A DNA stretch of 64,000 bases. It comes from Cupriavidus campinensis. GTDB lineage: Bacteria > Pseudomonadota > Gammaproteobacteria > Burkholderiales > Burkholderiaceae. Positions 25,396-33,306 of this stretch are shown one piece after another. Within the stretch, counting starts at the first letter, position 1, and each line of letters opens with the position of its first letter. The stretch covers positions 1-64,000 of the forward strand of contig NZ_CAJPVH010000009.1 of NCBI RefSeq assembly GCF_905397395.1, in the 5' to 3' direction. Both the position numbers and the translations under genes were made by a program. The notes under the pieces are model-generated. The model made no database searches, had not been told where the DNA came from, and saw nothing but the letters and a program-made list of their open reading frames with translations.

Positions 25396-27017
25396 CCCGC
25401 CACCCCATGCCCGGCGCGGCTTCCGCCGCCGACCCCATCTTCCTGGAAGTGTTCTGGACGCGCGTGCGCGCGGTGGTGAACGAAGCCGCCAAGCTCATCG
25501 TGCGCACCTCCTTCTCCACCCTCTCCACCGAGGCCAACGACTTCGCGGTGGTGGTCACCGATTCGGCGGGGTGCGCGCTGGCAGAGAACAGCGGCAGCAT
25601 TCCCTCGTTCATCGGCACGCTGCCACGCACCGTGCGCGCCGCCATCGCGCAGATCGGCGCGGACAACATGCGGCCCGGCGACATCCTCATCACCAACAAC
25701 CCGTGGATCGGCACGGGGCACCTCAACGACGTGTGCCTGGTCAAGCCGATGTTCCATGGCGAGCGCCTGGTGGGGTTCGCCGCGACGGCGGGCCACGTGC
25801 CCGACATCGGCGGCAAAATCCGTTCGGTGGATGCGCGCGAGCTGTTCGAGGAGGGCTTCCACATCCCGATGATGCCGCTCATGCGCGAGGGGCAAGTGGA
25901 CGACACGCTGCTGCAGCTGATCCGCACCAATGTGCGCACGCCCGAGCAGACCGTGGGCGATATCTGGTCGCAGGTGGGCGCGGTGGAGCTGATTGCGGCG
26001 CGCCTCCATGACATCCTGGCCGAGTACGCCCTGCCCGGCATCGACGATCTGGCACAGGCCCTGTTCGACCGCAGCGAGGCTGCCATGCGCCACGCGATTG
26101 AGCAGCTGCCAGCGGGGGAATATCGCTACACCATGCAGACCGATGGCTTTGGCGAGCGCTTCACCTATGCCGTCACGGCGCGCATCGGCAATGGCGAGAT
26201 CGAGTGCGATTTCGCGGGTACGTCGCCGCAACAGCCGCGCGGCATCAACTGCGTGCTGGCCTATACCAGCGCGATGACCGCCTATGCGATCAAGTGCCTG
26301 CTGCTGCCCGACCTGCCGAACAACGACGGGCTGTTCCGCCCGATCCGCGCCGTGGCGCCGGAAGGCTCGCTGCTCAATCCGCGCTCGCCCGCACCGGTGG
26401 GAGGCCGCGCATGTACGGGCCACTACGTGCCCACCGTCATCTTTGGCGCGATGCAACAGGTGCTGCCCGAACGCGTGATGGCCGGCGCCGGCTCGCCACT
26501 GTGGATTGCCAACCTCAGCGGCACCCGCGAGGATGGCCGCCCGTTTGCCACGGTGCTCTTCTATAACGGCGGCCTGGGCGCCACGGCCGGCAAGGATGGC
26601 GCGTCCGTCATGTCCTGGCCCAGCAATATCTCCCCCACGCCAGTGGAAGTGGCCGAGCGCGACGCGCCGCTGTTTTTCCGCTACAAGGCCCTGCGCCCGG
26701 GCACGGGCGGTGCCGGGAGGCAGCGCGGGGGGCTTGGCGAAGAGGTGTGCTTCGTCAGCCGTCACCCAATGCCCCTGTCGATTGTCTTCCTGACGGAACG
26801 GCTGATTGTGCCGGCGCCAGGTTTCGCCGGTGGCGAGGCCGGCGCCTGCGGCGAAGTGCTGATCAACGGGCAGGCCGTGGATGCACGCCAGCCGCAGACG
26901 CTGCAGCCCGGCGACGAAGTGATCCTGCGCACCCCGGGCGGTGGTGGCTTCGGCCCGGCCACCGAACGGGACATCCAGCGCATCGCGTACGATCGGGAAC
27001 AGGGCTACGCCACCTGA
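25392..27017 (+). CDS. hyuB: Hydantoinase/oxoprolinase B-type subunit
   Basis: A 541-residue HyuB-family protein. Family landmarks include AKLIVRTSFSTLSTEANDF, DILITNNPWIGTGHLNDVCL, GHVPDIGGK with a likely metal histidine, and a C-terminal glycine-rich RTPGGGGFGPATERD. It overlaps hyuA by ATGA and would form the partner subunit that hydrolyses or carboxylates the activated substrate. A Bug receptor gene follows after 105 bases, suggesting capture of the substrate or of the resulting acid. Length agrees with the family. Confidence 0.9.
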   Translation: MTRHPMPGAASAADPIFLEVFWTRVRAVVNEAAKLIVRTSFSTLSTEANDFAVVVTDSAGCALAENSGSIPSFIGTLPRTVRAAIAQIGADNMRPGDILITNNPWIGTGHLNDVCLVKPMFHGERLVGFAATAGHVPDIGGKIRSVDARELFEEGFHIPMMPLMREGQVDDTLLQLIRTNVRTPEQTVGDIWSQVGAVELIAARLHDILAEYALPGIDDLAQALFDRSEAAMRHAIEQLPAGEYRYTMQTDGFGERFTYAVTARIGNGEIECDFAGTSPQQPRGINCVLAYTSAMTAYAIKCLLLPDLPNNDGLFRPIRAVAPEGSLLNPRSPAPVGGRACTGHYVPTVIFGAMQQVLPERVMAGAGSPLWIANLSGTREDGRPFATVLFYNGGLGATAGKDGASVMSWPSNISPTPVEVAERDAPLFFRYKALRPGTGGAGRQRGGLGEEVCFVSRHPMPLSIVFLTERLIVPAPGFAGGEAGACGEVLINGQAVDARQPQTLQPGDEVILRTPGGGGFGPATERDIQRIAYDREQGYAT

Positions 27018-27122
27018 ATCGGCACGCATCATGCATGCGGAGGAGACAAGAGCCGGCACCCGAAGGTGCCTTTGCCACACAACATCCGGGCGGACCCACG
27101 CCGCACCGGTGGAGAGGTAGTC

Positions 27123-28115
27123 ATGCATTGCATCTTCAAGACGCTGTCCCTGCCCGTCGCGCTGTTGTTGCTGACGCCCTTGGCCCACGCGGCCGATGCC
27201 ACGCCCGCGGAGATCGCCGCGTATCCCAGCAAGCCGGTTCGCATCATCGTGCCGTATCCGGCGGGCGGCTCCACCGACGTGCTCGCGCGCGTGCTCGGCC
27301 AGAAGATCGGCGAGGAAATGGGCCAGCCGGTGGTGGTGGAGAACCGCCCCGGCGCCAGCGGCAATATCGGCGCGAGCTATGTCGCCAAGTCGCCGGCGGA
27401 CGGCTACACGCTGTTCCTCGGCACCTCCACCGCGCTGGCCGCCAATCCCGGCCTGTACAAGACGCTGCCCTACGATCCGCAGAAGGACTTCGCGCCGATC
27501 ATCCTGGCCACCACGCTCGCCAGCCTGGTCGTCGTCAACCCATCGGTGCCGGTGAAGACCATGCAGGAGCTGGGCGCCTACCTGAAGGCGCATCCGGGCA
27601 CGAGCTATGCGTCGTCCGGCAACGGCACGCCGGCGCACCTCGGTGGCGAGCTATACAAGAAGATGGCGGGCGTGCAGATGAACCATGTGCCCTACAAGGG
27701 CGGGGCGCCGGCGCTGACGGACCTCATTGGCGGGCAGACCTCGCTGATGTTCGCGATCCTGCCCGAGGCGATGCCATTCGTGAAGGAAGGCAAGCTGCGC
27801 GCCCTGGCGGTGACCACGGCCAGGCCCACATCCAACGCGCCGCAACTGCCGACGGTGGCCGAAGCTGGCGTGCCGGGCTATGAGCTGATCGGCTGGTATG
27901 CGTTCCTGGCGCCGCGCGCCACGCCACAGCCCATCGTCGCCCGGCTGAACAAGGCGTTCGACGAGGCGCTGCAGGACAAGGCCGTGCGCGAGCGGCTGAC
28001 CAGCCTCGGCTTCGATGTCGCCGGCGGCCCGCCGGAGCGCCTGGCCAGTACGATTCGCAGCGAGACGAAGAAGTGGAAGCAGGTTATTGACGAGGCGCAC
28101 ATCAGCCTCGACTGA
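27123..28115 (+). CDS. Bug-family (TctC-like) periplasmic solute receptor
   Basis: A 330-residue receptor with a signal peptide (1-23) and classical Bug motifs: KPVRIIVPYPAGGSTDVLA, GASGNIGASYVAKSPADGYTL and MNHVPYKGGAPALTDLIGG. The start at 27123 follows GGAGAGG. It lies downstream of hyuAB and probably feeds the same pathway. No TctA or TctB membrane genes are nearby, so it either uses a distant permease or acts as a sensor. It is similar in plan to the receptors at 21109 and 48220 but diverged in sequence. Confidence 0.9.
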   Translation: MHCIFKTLSLPVALLLLTPLAHAADATPAEIAAYPSKPVRIIVPYPAGGSTDVLARVLGQKIGEEMGQPVVVENRPGASGNIGASYVAKSPADGYTLFLGTSTALAANPGLYKTLPYDPQKDFAPIILATTLASLVVVNPSVPVKTMQELGAYLKAHPGTSYASSGNGTPAHLGGELYKKMAGVQMNHVPYKGGAPALTDLIGGQTSLMFAILPEAMPFVKEGKLRALAVTTARPTSNAPQLPTVAEAGVPGYELIGWYAFLAPRATPQPIVARLNKAFDEALQDKAVRERLTSLGFDVAGGPPERLASTIRSETKKWKQVIDEAHISLD

Positions 28116-28166
28116 CGGTTGCAGCGCCGGATGGGCTGGGGCGGCGCGGGCGCGGGGCCGGCCGCT

Positions 28167-29177
28167 TCAGCCCGCTTTCCGGCGCGTGGTGTGATGCGTG
28201 GTGTGATGCGTGGTGTGACGCGTAGGGCTGCGCGGTGCGGGTTCCTCGCCAATGATCGACACGCCATCGGGCAACGCCTGCGCACGGATGGTGTCCATGA
28301 TGACGTCAAGCATGCGTTGCGAACTGGGCGACAGCGAGCGTAGCCGCCGCGTGATCAGGCAGATCTCGCGGGACAGCACCGGCGCGGCCAGCTCGCGGTA
28401 CGCCAGATCGGTAAAGCCGGCCGCCTTGGCCGCCAGCGCGGGGATGATCGAAAAGCGCCCACCTTCGTTGAGCACTGCGAACAGCGAGGTCGTGCTCGAA
28501 ATCTCGTCGCGTTCCCCGCCGAAGACCGGCCAGTGTCCCGCGTTCTCGTGCAGGAAGGTGCCGATGCCCGTGTCGGCCGTGAAGGCGACGAAACCTTCCG
28601 GACCAAGATCCGCCCACCGCAAGGGCCCGGAACGCCGGGCAAGCGGATGGTCCGCACGGCAGACCACGCCGTAACGGTCTTCCAGCAGCGGCACGTAGGA
28701 GAGTTCGTCGATGCCCTTGTGGCGGCTGGTGATGGCAAAGTCGAGCTCACCATCCATCACCATCTGTTCGACCTGCTCCGCGCCGGCATCACGCAGCGTG
28801 AACGTGACGCCCGGATACTGCTGGCGGAACTTGCCTACGGCCGTGACCAGGAACTGATAGATCACCGACGCCGCTGCCGCGATGCGGATATGCCCCTTCT
28901 GGCTTTCCGCGAACGATTGCAGGTCGGAAATGGCGCTGTCGAAATCCCGAAGGATCCGGTCGGCCTCGGCCTTGAAGCGGACCGCCTCCTGCGTCATGAT
29001 CACGCGCCGCGTACTGCGATCGAACAGCTTGAGCCCGATCGATTCCTCGAACTGCTGGATGGTCGCCGTCAGCGCTGACTGCGTGACAAACAGGCGCGCC
29101 GCCGCCGTGGTGAATGATCCGGCATTGGCCACCTCGACAAACGAGCGCAGGTGACGCAGGGAGATAGTGCGATTCAT
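28167..29177 (-). CDS. LysR-family regulator with a repeat-extended C-terminus
   Basis: A 336-residue LysR protein. The winged HTH (about 6-65) contains TAAARLFVTQSALTATIQQF; the effector domain (about 95-300) includes GHIRIAAAASVIYQFLV and FTADTGIGTFLHENAGHW. It is convergent with the Bug gene of the HyuAB module and is related to the LysR at 22242, so it likely regulates hyuAB. The last 20 or so residues are an unusual His/Thr run encoded by three 12-base tandem repeats, extending the tail beyond the family's normal end near residue 315. Confidence 0.9.
   Translation of the reverse strand: MNRTISLRHLRSFVEVANAGSFTTAAARLFVTQSALTATIQQFEESIGLKLFDRSTRRVIMTQEAVRFKAEADRILRDFDSAISDLQSFAESQKGHIRIAAAASVIYQFLVTAVGKFRQQYPGVTFTLRDAGAEQVEQMVMDGELDFAITSRHKGIDELSYVPLLEDRYGVVCRADHPLARRSGPLRWADLGPEGFVAFTADTGIGTFLHENAGHWPVFGGERDEISSTTSLFAVLNEGGRFSIIPALAAKAAGFTDLAYRELAAPVLSREICLITRRLRSLSPSSQRMLDVIMDTIRAQALPDGVSIIGEEPAPRSPTRHTTHHTTHHTTRRKAG
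28184..28219. repeat. Three tandem 12-bp repeats in the end of a LysR gene
   Basis: Three copies of GCGTGGTGTGAT, the last with one change, lie inside the final codons of the minus-strand LysR gene and encode repeating Thr/His residues. Because the unit is a multiple of three, copy-number changes lengthen or shorten the tail without shifting frame. Confidence 0.85.
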
Positions 29178-29394
29178 GAGGCGTGCGACGTGCCGGCGTT
29201 GGGAGGGATGCCTGCCAGCATATATTCGATGCGGTGAATGATCAACGATGACTGATCGCGGCTGGCGAAAAGCCACGCGCCGCGCATCCAACGCTGGCCG
29301 GCATCGCCGCCTAAGGACGCGGTTTGATGAGAGTCCTGCAAAACGGCTGCGGACCTCGCCGCCGCCGGGACGGTCTGGCGCAAACCGCGCGCGA

Positions 29395-30306
29395 CTAACC
29401 GCGGTCGAAGGCGGTCACCTTGGGCAGCACCACGGCCAGGTAGTCCACCATCGTGCGCACCGCCGGCAGCAGGCCGATACGGTATGGGATCAGGGCGGTG
29501 ATGCGCGCGTCGGCGGCGATCCATTGCGGCAAGATCTGCCGCAACGCCCCGGCCTTCAGTTCCGTCTGGCAGATGTATCCGGGCAACGCCGCGATGCCGA
29601 TGTTTGCGCAGGCGGCTTCCTTCAGTGAAATCAGGCTGTTGCTCTGGAACCTCGGATCGATCGGCACCGTAACGGTGCGCTTGTCGGGGCCCTGCAAATG
29701 CCATTGCAACGGTCCCTTGCTGACCATGCCGATGAGCGAATGGGTCATCAGGTCTTCCGGCTCGGCCGGCACAGACATCCGTTCAAGGTATTCCGGACCC
29801 GCGAACAGGTACCACGGCGCCTTCGCCAGCGGGTGCTGGATCAGGTTGGAGTCCTGCAGTTGCCCCGTATGTCCGCGAATCGCGAGGTCGAAGCCCTCCC
29901 CCACGATATCCACCAGCCTGTCCGTAGCGGTCTCGACGATCTTGACCTTGGGATTCTCGGATAGGAAGGTGGGCAGCACGTGCCGCAGCGCAAACTGCGC
30001 GATCTCGGCGGCGGTGGTCACGCGGATCACGCCGCTCGGTTCCGCCAGCCGCTGGCGCATCGCCTCCTCGGCCACCTCCGCGCTGCGCAGCAGGTTCATC
30101 GCGTACTGGTAGAACTCCTGGCCCACCTCGGTCATGGCGAACTGCCGCGAGGTGCGGTTAATGAGGCGCACGCCCAGCGACGCCTCCAGTTCCTTGACCC
30201 GATGGCTCAGCGTCGACTTCGGCAGGCGCAGCACCTCGCCGGCCGAGGTGAAGCCACCACGGTCAACGACCTGCACGAAGAAATAGACATCCTTCAGATC
30301 CAGCAT
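29395..30306 (-). CDS. LysR-family regulator of the aromatic module
   Basis: A 303-residue LysR protein. The winged HTH (about 3-60) shows FTSAGEVLRLPKSTLSHRVKEL, the LeuO/DsdC-like branch in which Lys-Ser-Thr-Leu-Ser begins the recognition helix. The effector domain (about 90-290) includes GEGFDLAIRGHTGQLQDSNL. It is divergent from the ring-cleavage dioxygenase gene across a 248-base region holding a good inverted repeat, so it probably controls that gene and wrbA-like. The ATG at 30306 begins the conserved HTH. A 217-base spacer to the next LysR gene (29178-29394) shows no gene. Confidence 0.9.
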   Translation of the reverse strand: MLDLKDVYFFVQVVDRGGFTSAGEVLRLPKSTLSHRVKELEASLGVRLINRTSRQFAMTEVGQEFYQYAMNLLRSAEVAEEAMRQRLAEPSGVIRVTTAAEIAQFALRHVLPTFLSENPKVKIVETATDRLVDIVGEGFDLAIRGHTGQLQDSNLIQHPLAKAPWYLFAGPEYLERMSVPAEPEDLMTHSLIGMVSKGPLQWHLQGPDKRTVTVPIDPRFQSNSLISLKEAACANIGIAALPGYICQTELKAGALRQILPQWIAADARITALIPYRIGLLPAVRTMVDYLAVVLPKVTAFDRG

Positions 30307-30428
30307 TGCATGGGGGCGCGCAGTCCGCTGTCGCGATGGCAACGGCTGTCATGGCAGTATGGTATCGAGCTCCGATCATACTGCACGGCGCGCCCAGTGG
30401 CATCCGGGCAAACCTTGGTACGCCGATC

Positions 30429-30445
30429 GTTCGGTTTTGCCGAAC
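30429..30445. promoter_or_regulatory. Inverted repeat, probable LysR operator
   Basis: GTTCGG and CCGAAC flank a 5-base TTTTG spacer in the LysR/dioxygenase divergent region. The inner bases give the T-N11-A core favoured by LysR proteins. It lies about 110 bases before the dioxygenase ATG and about 120 before the LysR ATG, a sensible operator position. Confidence 0.6.
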
Positions 30446-30554
30446 CTTGCGTACACGATCTGACCGCTTCCCAATCGATATTGAACGCTTAAGCTGTTGC
30501 ATATGAGCGGCTTCGCGCTGTCTCGTGACCATCAATACTCAAGTGGAGAGGACA

Positions 30555-31505
30555 ATGTCGATGATCAAGGGATTTCATCATCTGACCGCCGGCGTGAGAC
30601 ACGCGCAGGAGGATGTGGATTTTTACGTCAAGCTGTTGGGGCAAAGCCTCGTCAAGAAGACTGTTCTTCTGGACGGCGAGGACCCGATCTATCACCTCTA
30701 CTACGGCAATGCCAACGGCGACCCGGGTACCCTGGTGACATCGTTCCCGTTCCGGCAGAAAGGGGTCACGGCGCGCCCCGGCTCGGGCCAGGTCCGGGTC
30801 ATCAACTACTCGGTGCCGACTGGCTCGCTCGATTTCTGGCGCGCCCGCTTCGACGCGATGGGCATTGCCTACGACAACGCCATCACCGCGCGCTTTGACG
30901 AGCGGCGCCAGCGTTTCCATCACCCCTGCGGCATCGAGTTCGACCTGGTCGAGACCGATCTCGATAAGCGTCCGGCCTGCGTAGCCAGCGATATCCCCGA
31001 GGCGTTCGCGATTCGCGGCGTGCACAGCATCACGCTGTCGCTGCGCGAGGTGGCCGAATCGATCCGTTTCATGAGCGAGGCGATCGGCTTCCGCCAGGTT
31101 GGCCAGTCCGGGCCGTACTACCGCTTCGAGACGCACACCGGAGGCCCCGGCATGGTCGTCGAGTTTCTGCATGAACCGGACCGCCACCAGGGTTCCTCGG
31201 TCTATGGCGAAGGCACGATCCACCACGTGGCGTTCGCCGTCGACACCATGGACCAGCAGATGGCCCTCAAGGAAAAGTTCATGGCGCTGGGCTACATCGA
31301 CACCTCGGAGTCGGTGAACCGCAACTACTTCCGCTCCATGTATTTCAAGATGCCGGGCGGTGTGATGTTCGAGGCGGCCACCACCGATATCGGCTTCGCG
31401 ATCGATGAGGAACCCGGCCACTTCGGCGAGGAATTCCAGCTGCCGCCCTGGCTGGCCGACCGCAAGGACGAGTTGCTTGGCCGACTCGAACCCATTTCCG
31501 TTTGA
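30555..31505 (+). CDS. VOC-family ring-cleaving dioxygenase, PcpA/LinE/MhqO-like
   Basis: A 316-residue vicinal-oxygen-chelate dioxygenase with two tandem halves (about 1-150 and 153-316). Probable Fe(II) ligands are His9 in GFHHLT, His224 in TIHHVAFAVD and Glu273 in VMFEAATTD, matching in spacing the PcpA-type hydroquinone dioxygenases. Such enzymes open hydroquinone or chlorohydroquinone rings next to a hydroxyl, giving a muconic semialdehyde or maleylacetate. The ATG at 30555 follows GGAGAGG. A WrbA-like quinone reductase follows after 26 bases, and the opposite strand carries a maleylacetate reductase, supporting the assignment. The exact substrate is inferred. Confidence 0.85.
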   Translation: MSMIKGFHHLTAGVRHAQEDVDFYVKLLGQSLVKKTVLLDGEDPIYHLYYGNANGDPGTLVTSFPFRQKGVTARPGSGQVRVINYSVPTGSLDFWRARFDAMGIAYDNAITARFDERRQRFHHPCGIEFDLVETDLDKRPACVASDIPEAFAIRGVHSITLSLREVAESIRFMSEAIGFRQVGQSGPYYRFETHTGGPGMVVEFLHEPDRHQGSSVYGEGTIHHVAFAVDTMDQQMALKEKFMALGYIDTSESVNRNYFRSMYFKMPGGVMFEAATTDIGFAIDEEPGHFGEEFQLPPWLADRKDELLGRLEPISV

Positions 31506-31531
31506 CCGACTTCACCCTGTCTGGACCTGAC

Positions 31532-32158
31532 ATGCAGAAACCCAAAGTACTGATCGCCTTCTATTCCCGCAACAGCTCCACCGAACTGCTGGCCAAGGCC
31601 GTGGCGGCCGGCGCCATCGAGGCCGGCGCGGAAGTCCGCCTGCGCCGCGCGCGCGAGGTGGTCGGCCCCGACGTGATGCGCCAGGCGCCGGGCTGGCTCG
31701 AGAACGCCACCGCAATGAACGACCGCTACGAAGCGCCGACCGAGGCCGACGCCGAGTGGGCCGACGCCATCGTGTTCGGCACCCCGACGCGTTTCGGCTC
31801 GATCTCGACGGAACTCAAGGCCTATATCGACAGCCTGGGCGGCCTGTGGTTCCAGGGCAAGCTGAACGGCAAGGTCGGCTCTGTGTTCGGATCGACGTCG
31901 TCGCGTCACGGTGGCAATGAATCGACGCTGCTCTCGATCTACACGCCGATGGCACACCTGGGCCTGATCATCGTGCCGCTGGGCTACGCCGACGCCGTGA
32001 TGTTCAAGGCCGGCACGCCGTACGGCGCGACCCATGTCTCGCACCTCGACGCCAACAAGCCCGACGAAGACCACCTGGCCGTGGCCCGCTTCCAGGGCCG
32101 TCGCGTGACCAGCGTGGCGCGCTCGCTGCGTTGTGCGCAGGAACCCGTGGCCGCTTGA
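31532..32158 (+). CDS. NAD(P)H:quinone oxidoreductase, WrbA-like flavodoxin fold
   Basis: A 208-residue flavodoxin-like protein. The FMN phosphate loop is FYSRNSSTELLAKAV; FGTPTRFGSISTELKAYID and GSTSSRHGGNESTLLSIYT fit the WrbA branch. It would reduce quinones by two electrons, keeping a hydroquinone substrate reduced for the upstream dioxygenase and avoiding semiquinone stress. It is 26 bases downstream of that gene and ends at a bidirectional terminator. WrbA itself is usually near 200 residues, so the length is normal. Confidence 0.85.
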   Translation: MQKPKVLIAFYSRNSSTELLAKAVAAGAIEAGAEVRLRRAREVVGPDVMRQAPGWLENATAMNDRYEAPTEADAEWADAIVFGTPTRFGSISTELKAYIDSLGGLWFQGKLNGKVGSVFGSTSSRHGGNESTLLSIYTPMAHLGLIIVPLGYADAVMFKAGTPYGATHVSHLDANKPDEDHLAVARFQGRRVTSVARSLRCAQEPVAA

Positions 32159-32162
32159 TGTC

Positions 32163-32197
32163 AAAAAAGGGCGGGGACTTGCGGTCCCCGCCCTTCT
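32163..32197. terminator. Bidirectional rho-independent terminator
   Basis: A perfect 12-base-pair stem, AAGGGCGGGGAC and GTCCCCGCCCTT, with loop TTGCG. An A-run on its left gives a U-tract for transcripts coming from the right. It sits between the convergent wrbA-like and GST genes and should stop both. Confidence 0.85.
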
Positions 32198-32259
32198 CTG
32201 CCCTCCGCCCTTCTCAATACCCCGCCGCCTGTTTGCTTCCCGCTTCCAACGCTGCAACC

Positions 32260-33306
32260 CTAAACCGCCACGGCCTCACCGCAGCTCGCCACCGCTTCCA
32301 TGTACAACGACGGCGGCATCGCGCCGAGCGTAGCCTGGATGGCTTCCTTGCACAGCGACGGCCGCCTGGCGAGCAGATCCACATAGCGCGAGACGTTCGG
32401 CAGATCCCCCCACAGCAACCCCAGCCCGAGGTATGCCATCCGCACCAGGTTGACGCCCCACAGCACATCGCCCAGCGTGAACGGGCCGCCCTTGAGATAG
32501 GTTTCCGACGACAAGGACAGCGCCCGTTCGAGGTCTTCCAGCAGGCTTGCCACGTGAAGGCGCGCAGCCCGCTGGAACGCCGCATCGTGGCGAACTGACT
32601 TGCCACCGCGCTCCTTGGCGATCTTGGCGCGATAAGCGGCTACCAGCGCGGCATCGTCCGCGTTGGCGGCAATCATCGCTTCGAGCGCCATGATCTTGTA
32701 GTCGTAGACCCGTTCCATGCCGGCCTTGAGTGCATCGGGCCGCGCATCGGCATCGGGATGGAAGCCATAGAGCAGCGTGCCGTTCGGGATCCTGTCGACA
32801 ATATCGACCTGCTGCATCACCGCCGCGCGCGCCACTGCGTCTTCCGGCACCAGTTTCACCGGATCATGGGACACCGCGTCCAGGTAGCCGCAGATCCGCT
32901 TCGAATCGGCGATCACCCGCCCGGCCTCGTAGTCCACCAACAGCGGCACCACGCACGGATCGAAGCCTTCGGTCTCGACCGAGGTACGCCCGCTGTAACC
33001 GCTGACAAATGCCCTGTTCACCTCCTGCCCGGCGATCAGGCGCAGGCGGACATAGGGCGGATGGTAGTGCTCGGCCGGGATGACGCCCTCCGGCCCCATC
33101 GAGCCCAGGATCATCATGTCGTTCGAGCGGTACGACAGGCGCTTCTCGGCCAGCACCGTGCGCACTTTCTGCGAGCACAACGAGCTCGCCGCATGAAAGA
33201 GCTCGAAGCGCGGCGCCGCATCACCCCCGACGATCGTGATCCGCGCGGGATCGGCAATGGCGGCACGGGCACCGGCCGCCAGACTCGTCAATGTCGTATG
33301 GTTCAT
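32260..33306 (-). CDS. Glutathione S-transferase, LinD/PcpC reductive-dehalogenase-like
   Basis: A 348-residue GST, longer than a typical 210-230-residue GST and comparable to the LinD-type chlorohydroquinone dechlorinases. The thioredoxin-like part (about 30-140) has PRFELFHAASSLCSQKVR, with Cys44 where PcpC/LinD enzymes keep a catalytic cysteine. EGFDPCVVPLLVDYEAG and VIADSKRICGYLD form the glutathione-binding region, and a helical C-domain follows (about 150-340). Neighbouring hydroquinone-type dioxygenase and maleylacetate reductase genes suggest it removes a halogen or isomerises a ring-cleavage product with glutathione. Its start overlaps the preceding gene's stop by 4 bases. Confidence 0.72.
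   Translation of the reverse strand: MNHTTLTSLAAGARAAIADPARITIVGGDAAPRFELFHAASSLCSQKVRTVLAEKRLSYRSNDMMILGSMGPEGVIPAEHYHPPYVRLRLIAGQEVNRAFVSGYSGRTSVETEGFDPCVVPLLVDYEAGRVIADSKRICGYLDAVSHDPVKLVPEDAVARAAVMQQVDIVDRIPNGTLLYGFHPDADARPDALKAGMERVYDYKIMALEAMIAANADDAALVAAYRAKIAKERGGKSVRHDAAFQRAARLHVASLLEDLERALSLSSETYLKGGPFTLGDVLWGVNLVRMAYLGLGLLWGDLPNVSRYVDLLARRPSLCKEAIQATLGAMPPSLYMEAVASCGEAVAV

Noticed and set aside
25224-27638. An 804-codon minus-strand open frame
   Set aside because: It is antisense to hyuB and part of the Bug gene. Composition is the His/Arg/Gly-rich pattern expected of a shadow frame.
28167-28240. Tandem GCGTGGTGTGAT units as a CRISPR-like array
   Set aside because: The units are contiguous with no spacers and lie inside the LysR coding sequence.
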